This document shows, piece after piece, positions 37,954-49,429 of a stretch of DNA of 64,000 nt. The stretch comes from Ascoidea rubescens DSM 1968 (lineage: Eukaryota; Ascomycota; Saccharomycetes; Ascoideales; Ascoideaceae), in NCBI RefSeq assembly GCF_001661345.1, contig NW_017962923.1, positions 248,001-312,000 on the forward strand, written 5' to 3'. A model generated the notes under the pieces. It was not told where the DNA came from. It saw nothing but the letters and a program-made list of their open reading frames with translations, and searched no databases. Position numbers and translations under genes: made by a program. Positions within the stretch are counted from its first letter, which is position 1. Each line of letters starts with the position of its first letter.

Positions 37954-39663
37954 TTAATTTTCACTGTCAGTAATATCATTATTTTCTTTATTATTGTCTC
38001 CATTGCTGCTTTCAACTATTAAATTTCCGCTGGGGCAAACATACTCGCAATCCTTCAATAGGATATCACTTGGTTCAAGATAAACCCTTGGAATTAGGGA
38101 GTATATTTTAAAGTTAAATTTATAAACAAAATTGGAATCAAGCTTATCGTTGTCGTCGTCGTTGTTGCCATCGTTATTGTTATTGTTATTGTTATTGATG
38201 TAGTTAATGTTTTGTTTAATTATTTGGTTATCATGATCTATTAGCAAATTTTTTAAATCATTTAAATGATCTAAATCATAAATTATTAAATTTTTGATTA
38301 AAGCTTCAATTAAAATATAAATATCAAGAATTTTACAATTTTTATTAAATCTTCTTAAAAATCTTTTGTTATTTAGATCTGAAGATAATCTGATGGCAAT
38401 GGTGACGTAATTATCGCGATTTAACAACTTGTCTTGTTGGGTTAACAAGTTTTGATTATCAATTAAATTTTTAATTAAAAATAAATTTTTTTTTCTTAAA
38501 TATAAAGATTTTTTTTGAAGGAGCAATTTTTTTTTTCGATCTTTAAGTAAAGACACTTGATAATCATGATCTTGTTTAGACTTGATTAGTTTATTATAAT
38601 TAATTTTATCTTGTTCCAATTTAATTTTAAGTAAATTCGGTTTATACTTGTTTATTTGGGAATTAAATTTGTTTAAAATTAAGTTTAAATCGTTAATACC
38701 TTGAACTCTAGCTATTATTGAGATTTTTGGATTAGAAAAATTATTGTTAAATTGTTGGGATTGAGATACAGTTAAACAAAGTAAAGCTAAAAAGGGTAAT
38801 TTATTTGAATTTAATAAATTTGATACTTGAAATATTTCAGATTTTGAGATATTACCACCATATAATAAGATGTTATTTTTTTTTAGAAATTTATTAAATT
38901 TATAATTGAGCAAAATATTTTGAATAAAAAGTCGATTATAATGGTTGTATTCTGAGGTTATAAAGACAAGTAAAAATAAGTAATTTTTTCTAGTTAAATA
39001 TAATGCCTCAGAGTATGTTCCATTAAAAAATTGTGGTTTCACAAGTTGATTATGAAAATAAATATCGTTGTAAGCATTAGTGTGAGAATTATCGGTATAA
39101 ATATTATTATTAGAATTGTTATTAGAATTATTGTTAGAATTGATATTAGAATTATTATTAGAATTATTATTCTTAGTGCTAGAGTTAATATCAGAATGAA
39201 TAACAATATTGTTATTATTATTATTATTATGATTATTATTGTTGTTGTTGTTGTTGCTGTTGTTGCTGTTATTGTTTATAATTGTATCCGCCATTTTATT
39301 AAAACTCTCAATGAATTGAGAAGCATTATCATCAATTTGATTATTCAAGTTATCATTGCTATAGTTGAAAAAAGAAGACAAAATCTTCTTCAAATAGACA
39401 AAATAAAATAAAGAAAGAATCTTCAATAGATAAAAAATCAATCTAAAGGGCAAATAGAAAAAAATTAAAAGAAAGAGGTTCCTTGCTGACCTCAACAACA
39501 CAAAGAAATTTTTTGAGTTAAAGTATTTGGAGAAAGATCTGGAGTTGGTGGAGGAAGGCATTCCAGGATAAGAGCCTGGAAGCTGTTGTTGGGCATTGTT
39601 AGGAGAAAGAAAATGAAAAGGCCTGAACAAAGGAATTGAATCACTTGAGACGTTATTTGGCAT
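37954..39663 (-). CDS. UBX3: UBX-domain membrane protein, Ubx3/FAF2 type (569 aa)
   Basis: This is a Cdc48 adaptor of the endoplasmic reticulum/Golgi, resembling Ubx3 (a subunit of the Dsc ubiquitin-ligase complex) and human FAF2. The N-terminus has a LPGSYPGMP segment like the PGxFP element of this family. A hydrophobic hairpin follows at about residues 50-90 (FLLIFFYLPFRLIFYLLKILSLF), then an Asn-rich region (~125-205), and a thioredoxin-like UAS domain at ~210-335 (FNGTYSEALYLTRKNYLFLLV). Next are a Lys/Leu coiled coil (~340-415) and a UBX domain to the end (VTIAIRLSSDLN, FNFKIYSLIPRVYLEPSD, CPSGNLIVES). The UBX loop that normally reads FPR and contacts Cdc48 appears as IPR. The frame is open from a GTG at 39675; the first ATG is 39663. 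Ubx2 is the alternative, but the layout fits Ubx3 better. Confidence 0.8.
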   Translation of the reverse strand: MPNNVSSDSIPLFRPFHFLSPNNAQQQLPGSYPGMPSSTNSRSFSKYFNSKNFFVLLRSARNLFLLIFFYLPFRLIFYLLKILSLFYFVYLKKILSSFFNYSNDNLNNQIDDNASQFIESFNKMADTIINNNSNNSNNNNNNNNHNNNNNNNIVIHSDINSSTKNNNSNNNSNINSNNNSNNNSNNNIYTDNSHTNAYNDIYFHNQLVKPQFFNGTYSEALYLTRKNYLFLLVFITSEYNHYNRLFIQNILLNYKFNKFLKKNNILLYGGNISKSEIFQVSNLLNSNKLPFLALLCLTVSQSQQFNNNFSNPKISIIARVQGINDLNLILNKFNSQINKYKPNLLKIKLEQDKINYNKLIKSKQDHDYQVSLLKDRKKKLLLQKKSLYLRKKNLFLIKNLIDNQNLLTQQDKLLNRDNYVTIAIRLSSDLNNKRFLRRFNKNCKILDIYILIEALIKNLIIYDLDHLNDLKNLLIDHDNQIIKQNINYINNNNNNNNDGNNDDDNDKLDSNFVYKFNFKIYSLIPRVYLEPSDILLKDCEYVCPSGNLIVESSNGDNNKENNDITDSEN

Positions 39664-40224
39664 TGTGGTGAGCACACAAACAAAAGCAAAAGAAGAGGCA
39701 CAAGAAGCACAAGAAGCATAAGAAGCAGAAACAGCTTCCCGGGCTTAATGCACCTGACTTGCACGTGTAGTAGTGCTGTGCGATTCTTATGACACATGAT
39801 TTTATTAGGTAATCAAAGCAAGACTCAATTCAAAAGGGACTTGCCACAAATAGTGTTTCAGTTCTTGAAACAGACCGCCCCAAGTTTAATAGAAATATCA
39901 ATATATAAAGAGTAGGAATTCAACAAGGAATTAAAAGAGAAGAACAAGAAGAAATAAGTTTTAATATAAATAGCTAAATACATATTATTCACCAATAATA
40001 ATATATAGATAGAACCCAGTAATAACCATAGACTCGTGTTCTATCCTAGCTAATATAGAGAGACTTATTACAGAATCGCACACATGTGATGTGTCACGCG
40101 ACACGCGCTACTTGCATGAAAAACGCGCAAAATGTGTAGTGTGCATTGATATATATACAGAAGATAATAGCGATGGTGCAAGAACAGCCATGTCCTGAAA
40201 GCCAGCAGCGCAAAGGTCGTCAGA
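39664..40224. promoter_or_regulatory. UBX3 promoter region: CACGTG and ACGCG cluster
   Basis: 561 bp upstream of UBX3 and downstream of TIM13. CACGTG lies at 39762-39767, about 100 bp before the UBX3 ATG. Three ACGCG cores (40096-40100, 40103-40107, 40123-40127) lie within 32 bp; ACGCG is the core of the MCB element bound by Mbp1-Swi6 in G1/S control. TATATAAA occurs near 39903. No gene is seen. Confidence 0.4.
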
Positions 40225-40665
40225 TTAGAACCCATTAGAAGCTTTCTGGATTCTGCTGATGTACGTTTTCGAAATAATGTTCCACGATCTCATGTATTTT
40301 TCCAAGCATTGGTTAACACACAACTAAATGCATCAAGTTAGTTATTGGCCTCTACTTTCTGTTCACAACCACTTCGGCCATTGTACTTGCTAAAATTCCT
40401 CTTTTTTGACGAAAATACATACATCATCTGCCATTGGGCACTTTTCAAAACAATTATTGCTAATTTTTTCAACCAACAAGGTGGCGTTTTCAACTGCTAG
40501 TTCCTGAGAAATCTGCTCTTTTAGCTTTCTTTTAAAATCATTGTCTGAATCTAGCCTGGTAACTGGTTCGGAAACTTCAGAGATAAATGGTGTTGCATCA
40601 TTTGCACCAACCGTTGGTGGTGCTGCAGTGTTTGTTGGCCCTCCAAATAACGACGATAATCCCAT
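40225..40665 (-). CDS. TIM13: Small translocase subunit Tim13 (spliced, 113 aa)
   Basis: This is an intermembrane-space chaperone that, with Tim8, escorts hydrophobic proteins to the mitochondrial inner and outer membranes. Exon 1 is 40665-40423 and exon 2 is 40323-40225. Exon 1 starts MGLSSLFGG, like S. cerevisiae Tim13 (MGLSSIFGG), and carries [21 protein letters not shown] and the first CX3C (CFEKC, C72/C76). Exon 2 carries the second CX3C (CVNQC, C83/C87) and [21 protein letters not shown]. The total of 113 residues compares with 105 in S. cerevisiae. The chosen ATG is 40665; an earlier in-frame ATG at 40707 would add 14 residues. The loop between the two CX3C motifs is only six residues in this model, shorter than the eleven or more usual in small Tims, so the exact junction deserves a check. 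Confidence 0.88.
40324..40422 (-). other. Intron of TIM13 (99 nt)
   Basis: On the minus strand the donor is GTATGT at 40422, the branch-like site is AACTAAC at 40343-40337 and the acceptor is TTTAG ending at 40324. The phase is 0. Without splicing, the frame ends ten codons after the donor and loses the second CX3C motif. The intron lies exactly between the two CX3C motifs. Confidence 0.85.
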
Positions 40666-40736
40666 TTTTCTATTAGATGCTTCTGTTGCACAGAAAAATT
40701 TCTTCATCTTTTTTTCCTATTTATATTCAGCCCTAA

Positions 40737-40742
40737 CACGTG
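40737..40742. promoter_or_regulatory. CACGTG site upstream of TIM13
   Basis: CACGTG followed by ACTCATG, about 72 bp upstream of the TIM13 ATG on the minus strand. It is the same Cbf1-type core seen upstream of the mitochondrial J-protein gene. Confidence 0.4.
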
Positions 40743-40884
40743 ACTCATGTGTAAATTGAGCCCTTCGTTATCTAATCTCTGTTGCTTTTTCTCTTTTACT
40801 TTTATTTGCTCATCTCTCATTCCCCAATGAGAAATTACTTGCAGAAGTAGTTATTTCTGCCCAAGTTACATTAACAACAAAAGA

Positions 40885-42908
40885 CTATAGAGTTTCCCAT
40901 CCACCAATATCTGTAGTGTTTTCCACTTTTCTTGTAATAAATTTCTTCTCATTGTGATCTAACCAAACGTCTTTCATGAAATTATTGTATTTTTCTTCAC
41001 TTAGAACTAGCCGGTTTCCTCTTCGAATATTGATCTCTTTGTTTATTTCGCCATGTTCATCCAAATATGGTGTTTCCATAAATGTCCCCATCCCATCCAC
41101 TAAAATCAAAAATGCAAGGTTTTTAGGTAAAAAGAATAGTCCGCATTTTTTAACACAGTCAAATTGATAATGAACTGAACATTCTCCTTCTTCATGGTCA
41201 ACGCTTTCTTCTTGAACCATTAATACTTTATTGCAAAATAAACAAATAGCCGGAACAATCGAATAATCTTCAAACCTTTTATACAAAAATTGCGAGTAAA
41301 TCCTATCTAACTTCTTGGGTAAATTGATTAGTTTATATCGATTTGGGAATTCAATATTCAAAAATTCATCATATTCATTGAAATGTTGATTGAATCGAAA
41401 CGTTCTATCAATTTGACTTTTATCAATATTTTTCTTATGAATCGCATTGATATAACTGTCATCAACATTATTTTGATCTGTATAATACTTATTAAACCTT
41501 AGGTTTAAATTGGAATATCTTTCCAAATATTTCAAAAATTCTTGAAATTTCTCCCCTTCAAATGTATTTTCATCGTCAATTATCCCCAACATTTCCTCAA
41601 TTTTTGGTATTTTCAAATATTCACATAACTTATCAATCTCTTTCTTATTTTTATTTTTATTTTTATTTTTATCTCTATCTCTATCTCTATCTCCATCTCT
41701 ATTTCTATCTTCATTTCCATCTCCACTTTCCATTATTTCATCAACGTATGTCTCATCAAAAACATTGCTCTTATTTATATCTTCCCCATCCAAATTTTCT
41801 TTTTTCAAGTCTTCTCCGCTTACCTTTTCATTATCTTCATCATTTGGGCATTTGATGAAAACATATATCGATGAACGTCTTAAAAACGGCAACAAACACT
41901 TGATTAATAGAATGTAAAATGTTTCTTCTTTAATCTTTAAATTATCAACCATTCTCTCGGATTGTCCTATTTTGAAACGTATGCTAGTTAAAATCTGATA
42001 TACAATTGATTTTATATTGCATTTGACTTTTTCATATACATTTAAATTATCATCACCCTCATTGAATTTATCTGTAAGGTCATCAATATTCATATCAAAT
42101 GGATTCTTATTTCTCATATTATATTCACTTCTAAACTTTTTTCGAATTCTTTCATTCTCACTTTCATTCTCACTTTCAAAATTGTTCAAATATTCTCTAA
42201 AATCAAAATCGGAAATGAATTCATCTCTAACATTATAAGCTCTTGGTTTTTTATCATTAAAACTTAAAAGATCAAAATTATTGATTAAATTAAAAATAAC
42301 TTTTAACAATATTTGGAAAATTTCGCACATAAAAAATACACGGATAACAATTTTAAATGGAATATTATAAACTTTCATTTGTATAGTTGATATTAATCTT
42401 TTAAAAAAATTTTGGTTATCTAAAATCTGATGAAATATTTCAGAATTTGAACTAATTTTTCTGAAATTATTAATTATTTTTAAATAATCTCTATTTTTAC
42501 CAACTGACATGATTTTATCGCTAATTAAAATTGTTTTATTTTTGTTTTTATTTTTATTCTTATTTTTTAATTTTCCTTTATTTTTCATCTTAGTTTTACC
42601 TTTACTTTTAGTTTTAGTTTTAGTTTTAGTACGATTAGTAGTATTACTACTGCCTGTATTCCTTGAATTGTTATCTCGGTTAAAAAGTAAATCAAGATTG
42701 CTATCAACCCGATTATCATTGTCATCATTTATAAAGATATCATGACTTATATCATTATTATTAAAATTATTAAAAGGAAGATTAAAATTATTAAGCCTGT
42801 TGATCATATTATTATTTGAAGTAGCATTATTAAAAATTGAGTTAATAGCATTATTAGTATTAGTGATGTTAGTGATGTTATTATTATTAATATTATTAAT
42901 ATTATTAA

Positions 42909-42971
<63 letters not shown>

Positions 42972-45900
42972 TATTAGTGTTATTAGTGTTATTAGTGTTA
43001 TTAGTGTTATTAGTATTATTAATGTCATTAGTGTTATTAATGTTATTATTATTATTAATGTTATTAGTGTTATTAGTGTTATTAGTATTATTAATGCTAT
43101 TAGTGTTTCTATTATTTAAATTAAAACCGTTAACACCTCTAAGGTTATGATTTAGATTACTTAAATTGTTAGCACCCCTGAGATTGTTATTAAGATAATT
43201 AAGATTATTAAAATTATTATAATTATTATTAGGATTACTAAGATTATTAAAATTGTTATTAGGGTTACTAAAATTGTTATTAAAAGTATTAAAAGTATTG
43301 TTAAGAGTATTTGAATTAATATTTCTAGAGTTATTATTTAAGTTAGTATTTCTCAAATAATTATTTGAATTATTAAAACTATTAAAACTGTTAACAGTAC
43401 TGTTAAAATTACTATTATAATTATTTGTCAAATTACCGCTGAAATTGTTAAAAATACCAACATTCCCAACTCTATTATTACTATTAGTAGTAGTAATAGT
43501 AGTGATCGTAGTAGCATTAGAATTAACATTAGCATTGACATTGGTATTGGTATTGGCATCTGTATTGATAATAATATTAGTATCAGTGTTAGTATTAGTG
43601 CTAGGATTAGGATTAGTAAAGATAGAGGTAGGGGTATTACTAATAGTAGTGGCAGTATTATTATTATCACTATTATCAAAAATACTAGAAAATCTCCTGG
43701 AATTTAAATTACTGAAATTAAAACTGTTATTAGTGGGATTAAAAAGACTTTGTGAATTGAAGTAACTAGATGAAGTGGGAGAATTTAAGGCATTCAAAGA
43801 ATTCAAAGAGTTCAAAGAATTTAAAGAATTTAAAGAATGCGGAGAATTCGAAGAATTCAAAGAATTAAACGAGTTTAAAGAATTTAAAGATACCATTGGA
43901 AAACTAATACTTTCTAATTCATTCTTGTTAACTTTTTTCTTTTTGTTTGGCGCTGGAGTCACAAAATTTAATAAGTTTTGAGTTTTCTGAAACTCTACTA
44001 ATAATCTCAACGATGTCAAATTTTGATGTGAGATTTGATGTGGTACTAATTTTATATTCTTTTTTAGATTAATTGAATCTCCAGAGCCCGGAAAACTTCC
44101 ACCTCCATTCGAATCCAAAATACCAAATCCTCTTAATGAAATTTCAATGCTGGATATTGTATTGCAAATTAATTCGTTTAGCGAATCATCTGAAAATGTC
44201 ATTGTTATCACTGAAATTGCTTTGTTTATTTTTTCAATCAATTTTTTCAACTTCTCCCTTTTGACCTTATTTTTATCTTCGAGAAAAATCTCTTTATAAT
44301 TGTTGCTTAAGCAGTTTTCTTCTTTAAAAATTTCCATTGTTATATCTTGTTTGAAATCTTTTATTCCGCTTTTATTTAATTTTTTTTTTATTGTTTCTAC
44401 ATCTTGAAAGCTCTTTAAACCTTCAAATAAATCATATGTTTTATCTTTTGTTTCTTCTATTTTATTAGTCTTATTTTCTGAAAACTCCAAAAATTTGGTT
44501 AATGACCTAGAATTTTTATTCCAAAACACTGGTATTATCATGTTGTTGATTGATTTACATAATGGACAAAGAAATTCTTTGTTTGCTGCGTTTTCTGGGA
44601 TGGTTTTTGTTATTAAACTTTGACGATCCTTTGATGATGAAATATAATCATCAAAACATGAAAAATGAACACCATGACCACAGCTTGAAAAAATCTGTTT
44701 TGATTTAATTTCGCAAAACTCTGTTGGAAAGCCAGGGCCAACTACACTTTTATTTTCAATTAATTTGAGATACTTGCTGACCCTATCTGGATTATCAAAA
44801 AAATCTTTGTCGCTTTGTTGCTCATCCAAATTTAAAGTCCCGGAAAATCCCAGAAAAAACCAGTATTTATCATTAAATGGTACATTTCTGAAAATTGATG
44901 TTTCTGATATATAACCCATTACACCAAACACATCATTTGGTTTGTCTGACATTTGACATAATATGCAACATTCTTCAGGAAAATTCCACCCTTCTTGGTT
45001 GGAACTCAAATTTAAATGCGATGATTTGCTTGACCTTCTTTTGTTGCCTTTACTGAAATTTTTCATATCTTTTTGATTATTAGCCATAAATTTATTTTGA
45101 TTTCTCTTGAAAGCAGCTAAAACTTTTGCTTTTCTTGCAGCGGCGATCTTCTTTTTCCGTTCGTTTTCTGATGCCCCAGAAGGATCGACAGGCTCTAAAT
45201 CAAGTATGCTTGGGTCAAAACCATCAAATGTTCGATTTAAAAAATCCAAGACTTTCTTACTTTCTGATTCATTGATGAAAACTTTAAATATAGCTCTGAT
45301 TTTTGAATGGTATGCTGAATATGTCAGAGAAACTAGCAAACAATAAAGTACTGAGGCAAGACAATCATTAGAAATTTCAGTGTTATCCACTTTGACTTTG
45401 TGTAAATTTTTAAAGCAACATTCGACAAAACTATTATTGTAGTAATGGTGATTCTCCAACGCACATATATGAATTAAATGCAATGTTGCATTTAGAATTC
45501 CATCGACGTTATTTCGAACTACAAGATCGTTTTCCGACTTGTTTCCATTCAGTTCTTCCAACGAATTTTGAGTACAAAAATGCAAGGAGCTGAACAAAAA
45601 TTCAAAAAATAGTGAAGATATAGTAAACCTAGGAAAATCAATAAATAAAGAATTTAGTTTTTCTAATTTTGGAGTTATCACGACTTTTTCTGGAGAAATT
45701 CCTAATTTTTTGGCCATTTTTTCTTTATAAATCTTTTCTGTTTCATATTTTTGAGTGTAAGAATGATATGGATCAAGCTCATTATAGTATTTTTCTTTTA
45801 ATTTGTATGAACCAAAAGCTGTAGTTGTTGGAGGTATAAACGTTGATATTTTTTTCAAAACATCTAAAAACTTTTTATCTGTAACAATGTTATCAGGGAA

Positions 45901-48900
45901 AAAACTGACAATTTTTGAATAAATTAACGGCTTAAAACATAGAATATGAATTAATTCACGTTTGATATACTCGCACAAAATTTTCTCTTTCTCTTTATCA
46001 TTGATATCTTGAAGTGAATTGTAGTTTATGTGATTTCTTTCTATTAATAATTGGATAAAAAACACAAGACATTCTTCAACGATATAAGGTAGTTTAGATG
46101 CTTCGTATACATCAACAAAATTATGATCGCCTTTTGCCCATTCAATCAAGCACCAACGATCAAAAATAGTAGAAACCACAACATCTGGCTCATCTAACAT
46201 TGCAAAAACCCTTATCAAATATAAATCTCTAGAAAAACAATATTCTTTGAAACCACTACTTATGTATGAATTCATTTGGCTGCGAACAGTAAACCCATTT
46301 CTAACCCAATGATTACATTTAATTTGAGCAATCAAAACAACAGTTCTTAATGAATAATCGGCAATTTTTGAAAAAATATATGGATCATTAGCACCATTGC
46401 TGTAAATAATGTTATTGATTTTAACAGGATCATCGAAATCAGCGTATTCAATAACCCAACTCATAAATGAAAATAACGGATGCAAAAAACTAACCTCTTC
46501 GGAATCAACTCTGTAACTAATAATTTGGAAAGAATTTGAGTCGCTTCCTGTATTGAAATCTTCTTTGGGATTTATAAAACTCTGGTTTTCATTTTCACTA
46601 TTATCATTATAATAATCATCATCATCTTCTACAAATGGATCAATTTTAATAGTCTTATAATTGTAAGTTAATTGCAAATCATTTTGATCCATATTGCTGC
46701 CCACATATTGGTTATTTAAAATATCTGAATATCTCAAGATTAAATAACCTAGAGCAGTCTTCAATGTTTCATGTCTTAATTCTGAATCTAATTTTGTTGA
46801 AGATCTGGTGATAGACTCAATTAATTGAGAAATTATTAAGCAAGCGTGGTAATAAATGGTATATTCTGGATTTTCATACTCAACATGTTCTTTTGCTTCT
46901 CTTTTAATCACAGGAATACCATGAAATAGTAATGCAACATCAACTAATTGGTAAAGAAAATTTTTTTCAAAAAATATTTCAACATTTCTGTTGCTTTGAA
47001 TTAAAAAATTAAAATCAATAAATAATTGACTCCATTTTCTGCTCCTCAAAGATTGAGGAAAAATATGATCTTTAATATTTAAAGACTTAAAAGTTTGAAT
47101 ATGACCAGTGGTTAATAGGCCATAAATGCCAGCTAAAAAATTTGTCAAATCGCCATGTTCTGCAATTAAAGTCGAATCAATATCGTTTGAGAATAATTGA
47201 GTAGATAACTTATTCATTGTGCTGAAGTCCATATCTCTATCGAAATTTAGGTATAAATCAGCTATAATGGGGTATATATCAGTATATTGACAACATATTA
47301 AAGATTTTGTATTGGATGAAACCATCCAGGATTTGATGTAAAGTTCATGCAAAATGTATCTAAAATTTTTCCATAGTCTCATGTCAAAATATACTAAATA
47401 CTGAAATCGCGAACCATTAAAAGAGGATTGATAGTTATGTAAAGTGAAAGAAGGATCATATTGGACTTCTTTTGAAAATTCTAAATCAAGATTCCAATCT
47501 TTCAGATTTGAAATACTCCAATGAGAATTATCTATTGAATTGGGAGAATTTGGTAAAACGGAAAATAAGTTTCTAATTTTATTTTTATCAAGAGTAGCTA
47601 AAAAGGGATATTTTATGGCAACCGGGTTAATAGCAGTATTGTCTAATAAAAAGGACTTATTATGAATAATGGTGGAATTGATATAATTTGAAAAAAAGTC
47701 GTTGTTATTAGGTTTAACACCGGGATTCCATTTTTTTAGTAGAGCGGTTGATAAAAGTTGACTTATTATTGAAAAATCGTCAAAAAAGGCATCAGAAGTT
47801 AAATCTTTGAAATAATTTACTATAGCAAAAGCCATTTCTTCTCTAAAAAAATCTTTAAAAGATTTGACAATTGAATTTAAGTTATATTCATCTAAGATTT
47901 TTTTTCTTTCTATTAAAAAATTTAAATCGGGAGAAGCTAAAACAATGGATCTGCCATTTTTAGATAGATTGTTTAAAACCATTTTATTAAACTCGGGTAA
48001 TTTTAAAGTAGCTTGTTGCAATTTTATTAGAGCGTTTTGATATTGTTTTGAATTGTCATTATAAAGAATAAGATAAAATTTTGAGATATTTTTATCAGTA
48101 TCATTGTAAACATCTTTTAATAGAGAGGAGTTGTTTGAAATATCAATGGTATAATTGGCGTTAATGTTTAAGGAATTGTTTAAATTTAAAATTAAATCCA
48201 AGTCAATTGGGATTAAAGAAGTTGAATTTGAAGTAGCTATTACATCTATTATAAAATCTAGTAGACATTCAAAAATGCTTAATAAATGAGCTTTAAAAGA
48301 AGGAATTAGGGTTAATTGATTAAAGGTGTTTTTATAATTCGAAAATTTCAAATGGGTTAGATAGGCTTGATTAATTTTACAGGGAGGCAATATGTTATGT
48401 TTCCAACAGTTAGAGTCACCACAATCGCATATTCCACAATTGTCTCTTGAGGAAGTGTTTATGATTATATTATGGCCCTTGTGATAAGATTGATCGAAAC
48501 AGTTTTGACATAAAGCTCTTGTTATACCAATTGAGCAAGTTAAGCATCTATAAATTAGCTCGCCTTTTCTAAAAAATTTTCCACAAACTTTATTAAGATG
48601 GGGAACATCTTTGTTTATATCTTTTTTTAAATTCAAAGAATTGAATGAATCATTGTAGAGTAGGACGTTTTTTGGAAAGTTTTGCAAGTTTAGCAAAAGA
48701 GGATTTGAAAATGAATTGTAGTAAAAATCTGAATTGGGAGACTGTGCAGAGGCATCCTTATTGGTCTTGTTGGTATTGTTAAAATTGATAGGATTATTGT
48801 TATTAAGATTTCTTTTTACCCTATTTTTTAGATTGGATAATTTCAAATCAAAATCGGTATCAAATTGATCTATGGCATTCTGATCCAAAAAATTGATAAG

Positions 48901-49098
48901 AATCAAGAAATTTAAATAGTTGTAGATATTCTTTCTAATTTTTTCATAGTTGTTTTCAAACTTGAATAGAAAGGTTAAATTGACTAAAAATCTTTTCAAT
49001 CTCAAGACATTTTCGCCGCTGTTTGAAGACAGGCTGCCAGCAATGGCTAAAACATCTTTGTTGGTGAGCAGATCCGAAAAAGAGCTGTTGCTCTCCAT
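40885..49098 (-). CDS. UBR1: N-recognin E3 ubiquitin ligase Ubr1 (2737 aa)
   Basis: This is the N-degron ubiquitin ligase, which binds proteins with destabilising N-termini and, with Rad6, marks them for the proteasome. The UBR box is at about residues 168-240 (CGKFFRKGELIYRCLTCS, CQNCFDQSYHKGH, CGICDCGDSNCWKH). The RING-H2 region is at about 1378-1515 (CCILCQMSDKPNDVFG, CGHGVHFSCFDDYI, FLCPLCKSINN). The C-terminal UBR cap lies at about 2590-2737, with CxxC pairs (ICLFCNKVL), CVKKCGLFFLP and ending TTDIGGWETL. S. cerevisiae Ubr1 has 1950 residues. The main extra mass is an Asn/Thr/Ser-rich insertion at about 1730-2165, plus charged inserts near 2430-2480. The frame reads through to 49356 with a spurious GC-rich extension; the first sensible ATG is 49098 (MESNSSFSDLLTNKD), 76 bp after a TATA box. 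Ubr2 is the alternative paralogue. Confidence 0.9.
42908..42965 (-). repeat. ATT trinucleotide repeat (polyasparagine) in UBR1
   Basis: An uninterrupted run of ATT on the plus strand, giving AAT (Asn) codons in UBR1. It is flanked on both sides by 9-bp units of the TTAGTGTTA type that encode Asn-Thr-Asn. Confidence 0.9.
43792..43889 (-). repeat. 9-bp repeat coding for Ser-Leu-Asn units in UBR1
   Basis: About ten copies of TTCAAAGAA/TTTAAAGAA on the plus strand give repeated Ser-Leu-Asn tripeptides near residue 1740-1770 of UBR1, at the start of the Asn-rich insertion. Confidence 0.85.
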
Positions 49099-49429
49099 AG
49101 TGTGTGGTGATGGTGAAGCAAACAGGCGAGAGTGGCAAGAATTGGGAAGGAAGAGTTGCAGCAGACTCAGCAATATATATAGCGGCAACACCATCGTGAA
49201 CCACGCCTGTCTCAAAGGGGCAGCTATCCAATGCGGTAGCTTCTCTTTTAGATCTTTCCGCATCGGGTGAGCTTCCCGAAGAAGCTGACTGGCTCTAAAA
49301 GGCAGTCCAACCCTAAAAGGCAGTCTGCTCCAGGGACTCGATCTATAGCTCAACAATCTAGTTCACAGACCTCCTTCCTTTCTTCACACTCTTCTTGGTG
49401 AGACAAGTCCTATCACTTGTGCTTTGAGA
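49099..49429. promoter_or_regulatory. Divergent promoter UBR1/BNA4
   Basis: 331 bp, GC-richer than either flanking coding body. TATATATA at 49174-49181 lies 76 bp upstream of the UBR1 ATG and is its likely TATA box. The BNA4 side is pyrimidine-rich (CTCCTTCCTTTCTTCACACTC). A direct repeat CTAAAAGGCAGTC occurs twice at about 49295-49325. No further gene is seen. Confidence 0.5.

Noticed and set aside
42804-43150. Poly-Leu and poly-Ile frames opposite the UBR1 Asn tract
   Set aside because: They are antisense shadows of the AAT/AAC repeats inside a well-supported gene.
49099-49356. 86-residue N-terminal extension of UBR1
   Set aside because: It is read from GC-rich promoter DNA, contains the TATA box, and has no resemblance to Ubr1. 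The ATG at 49098 gives a normal start.
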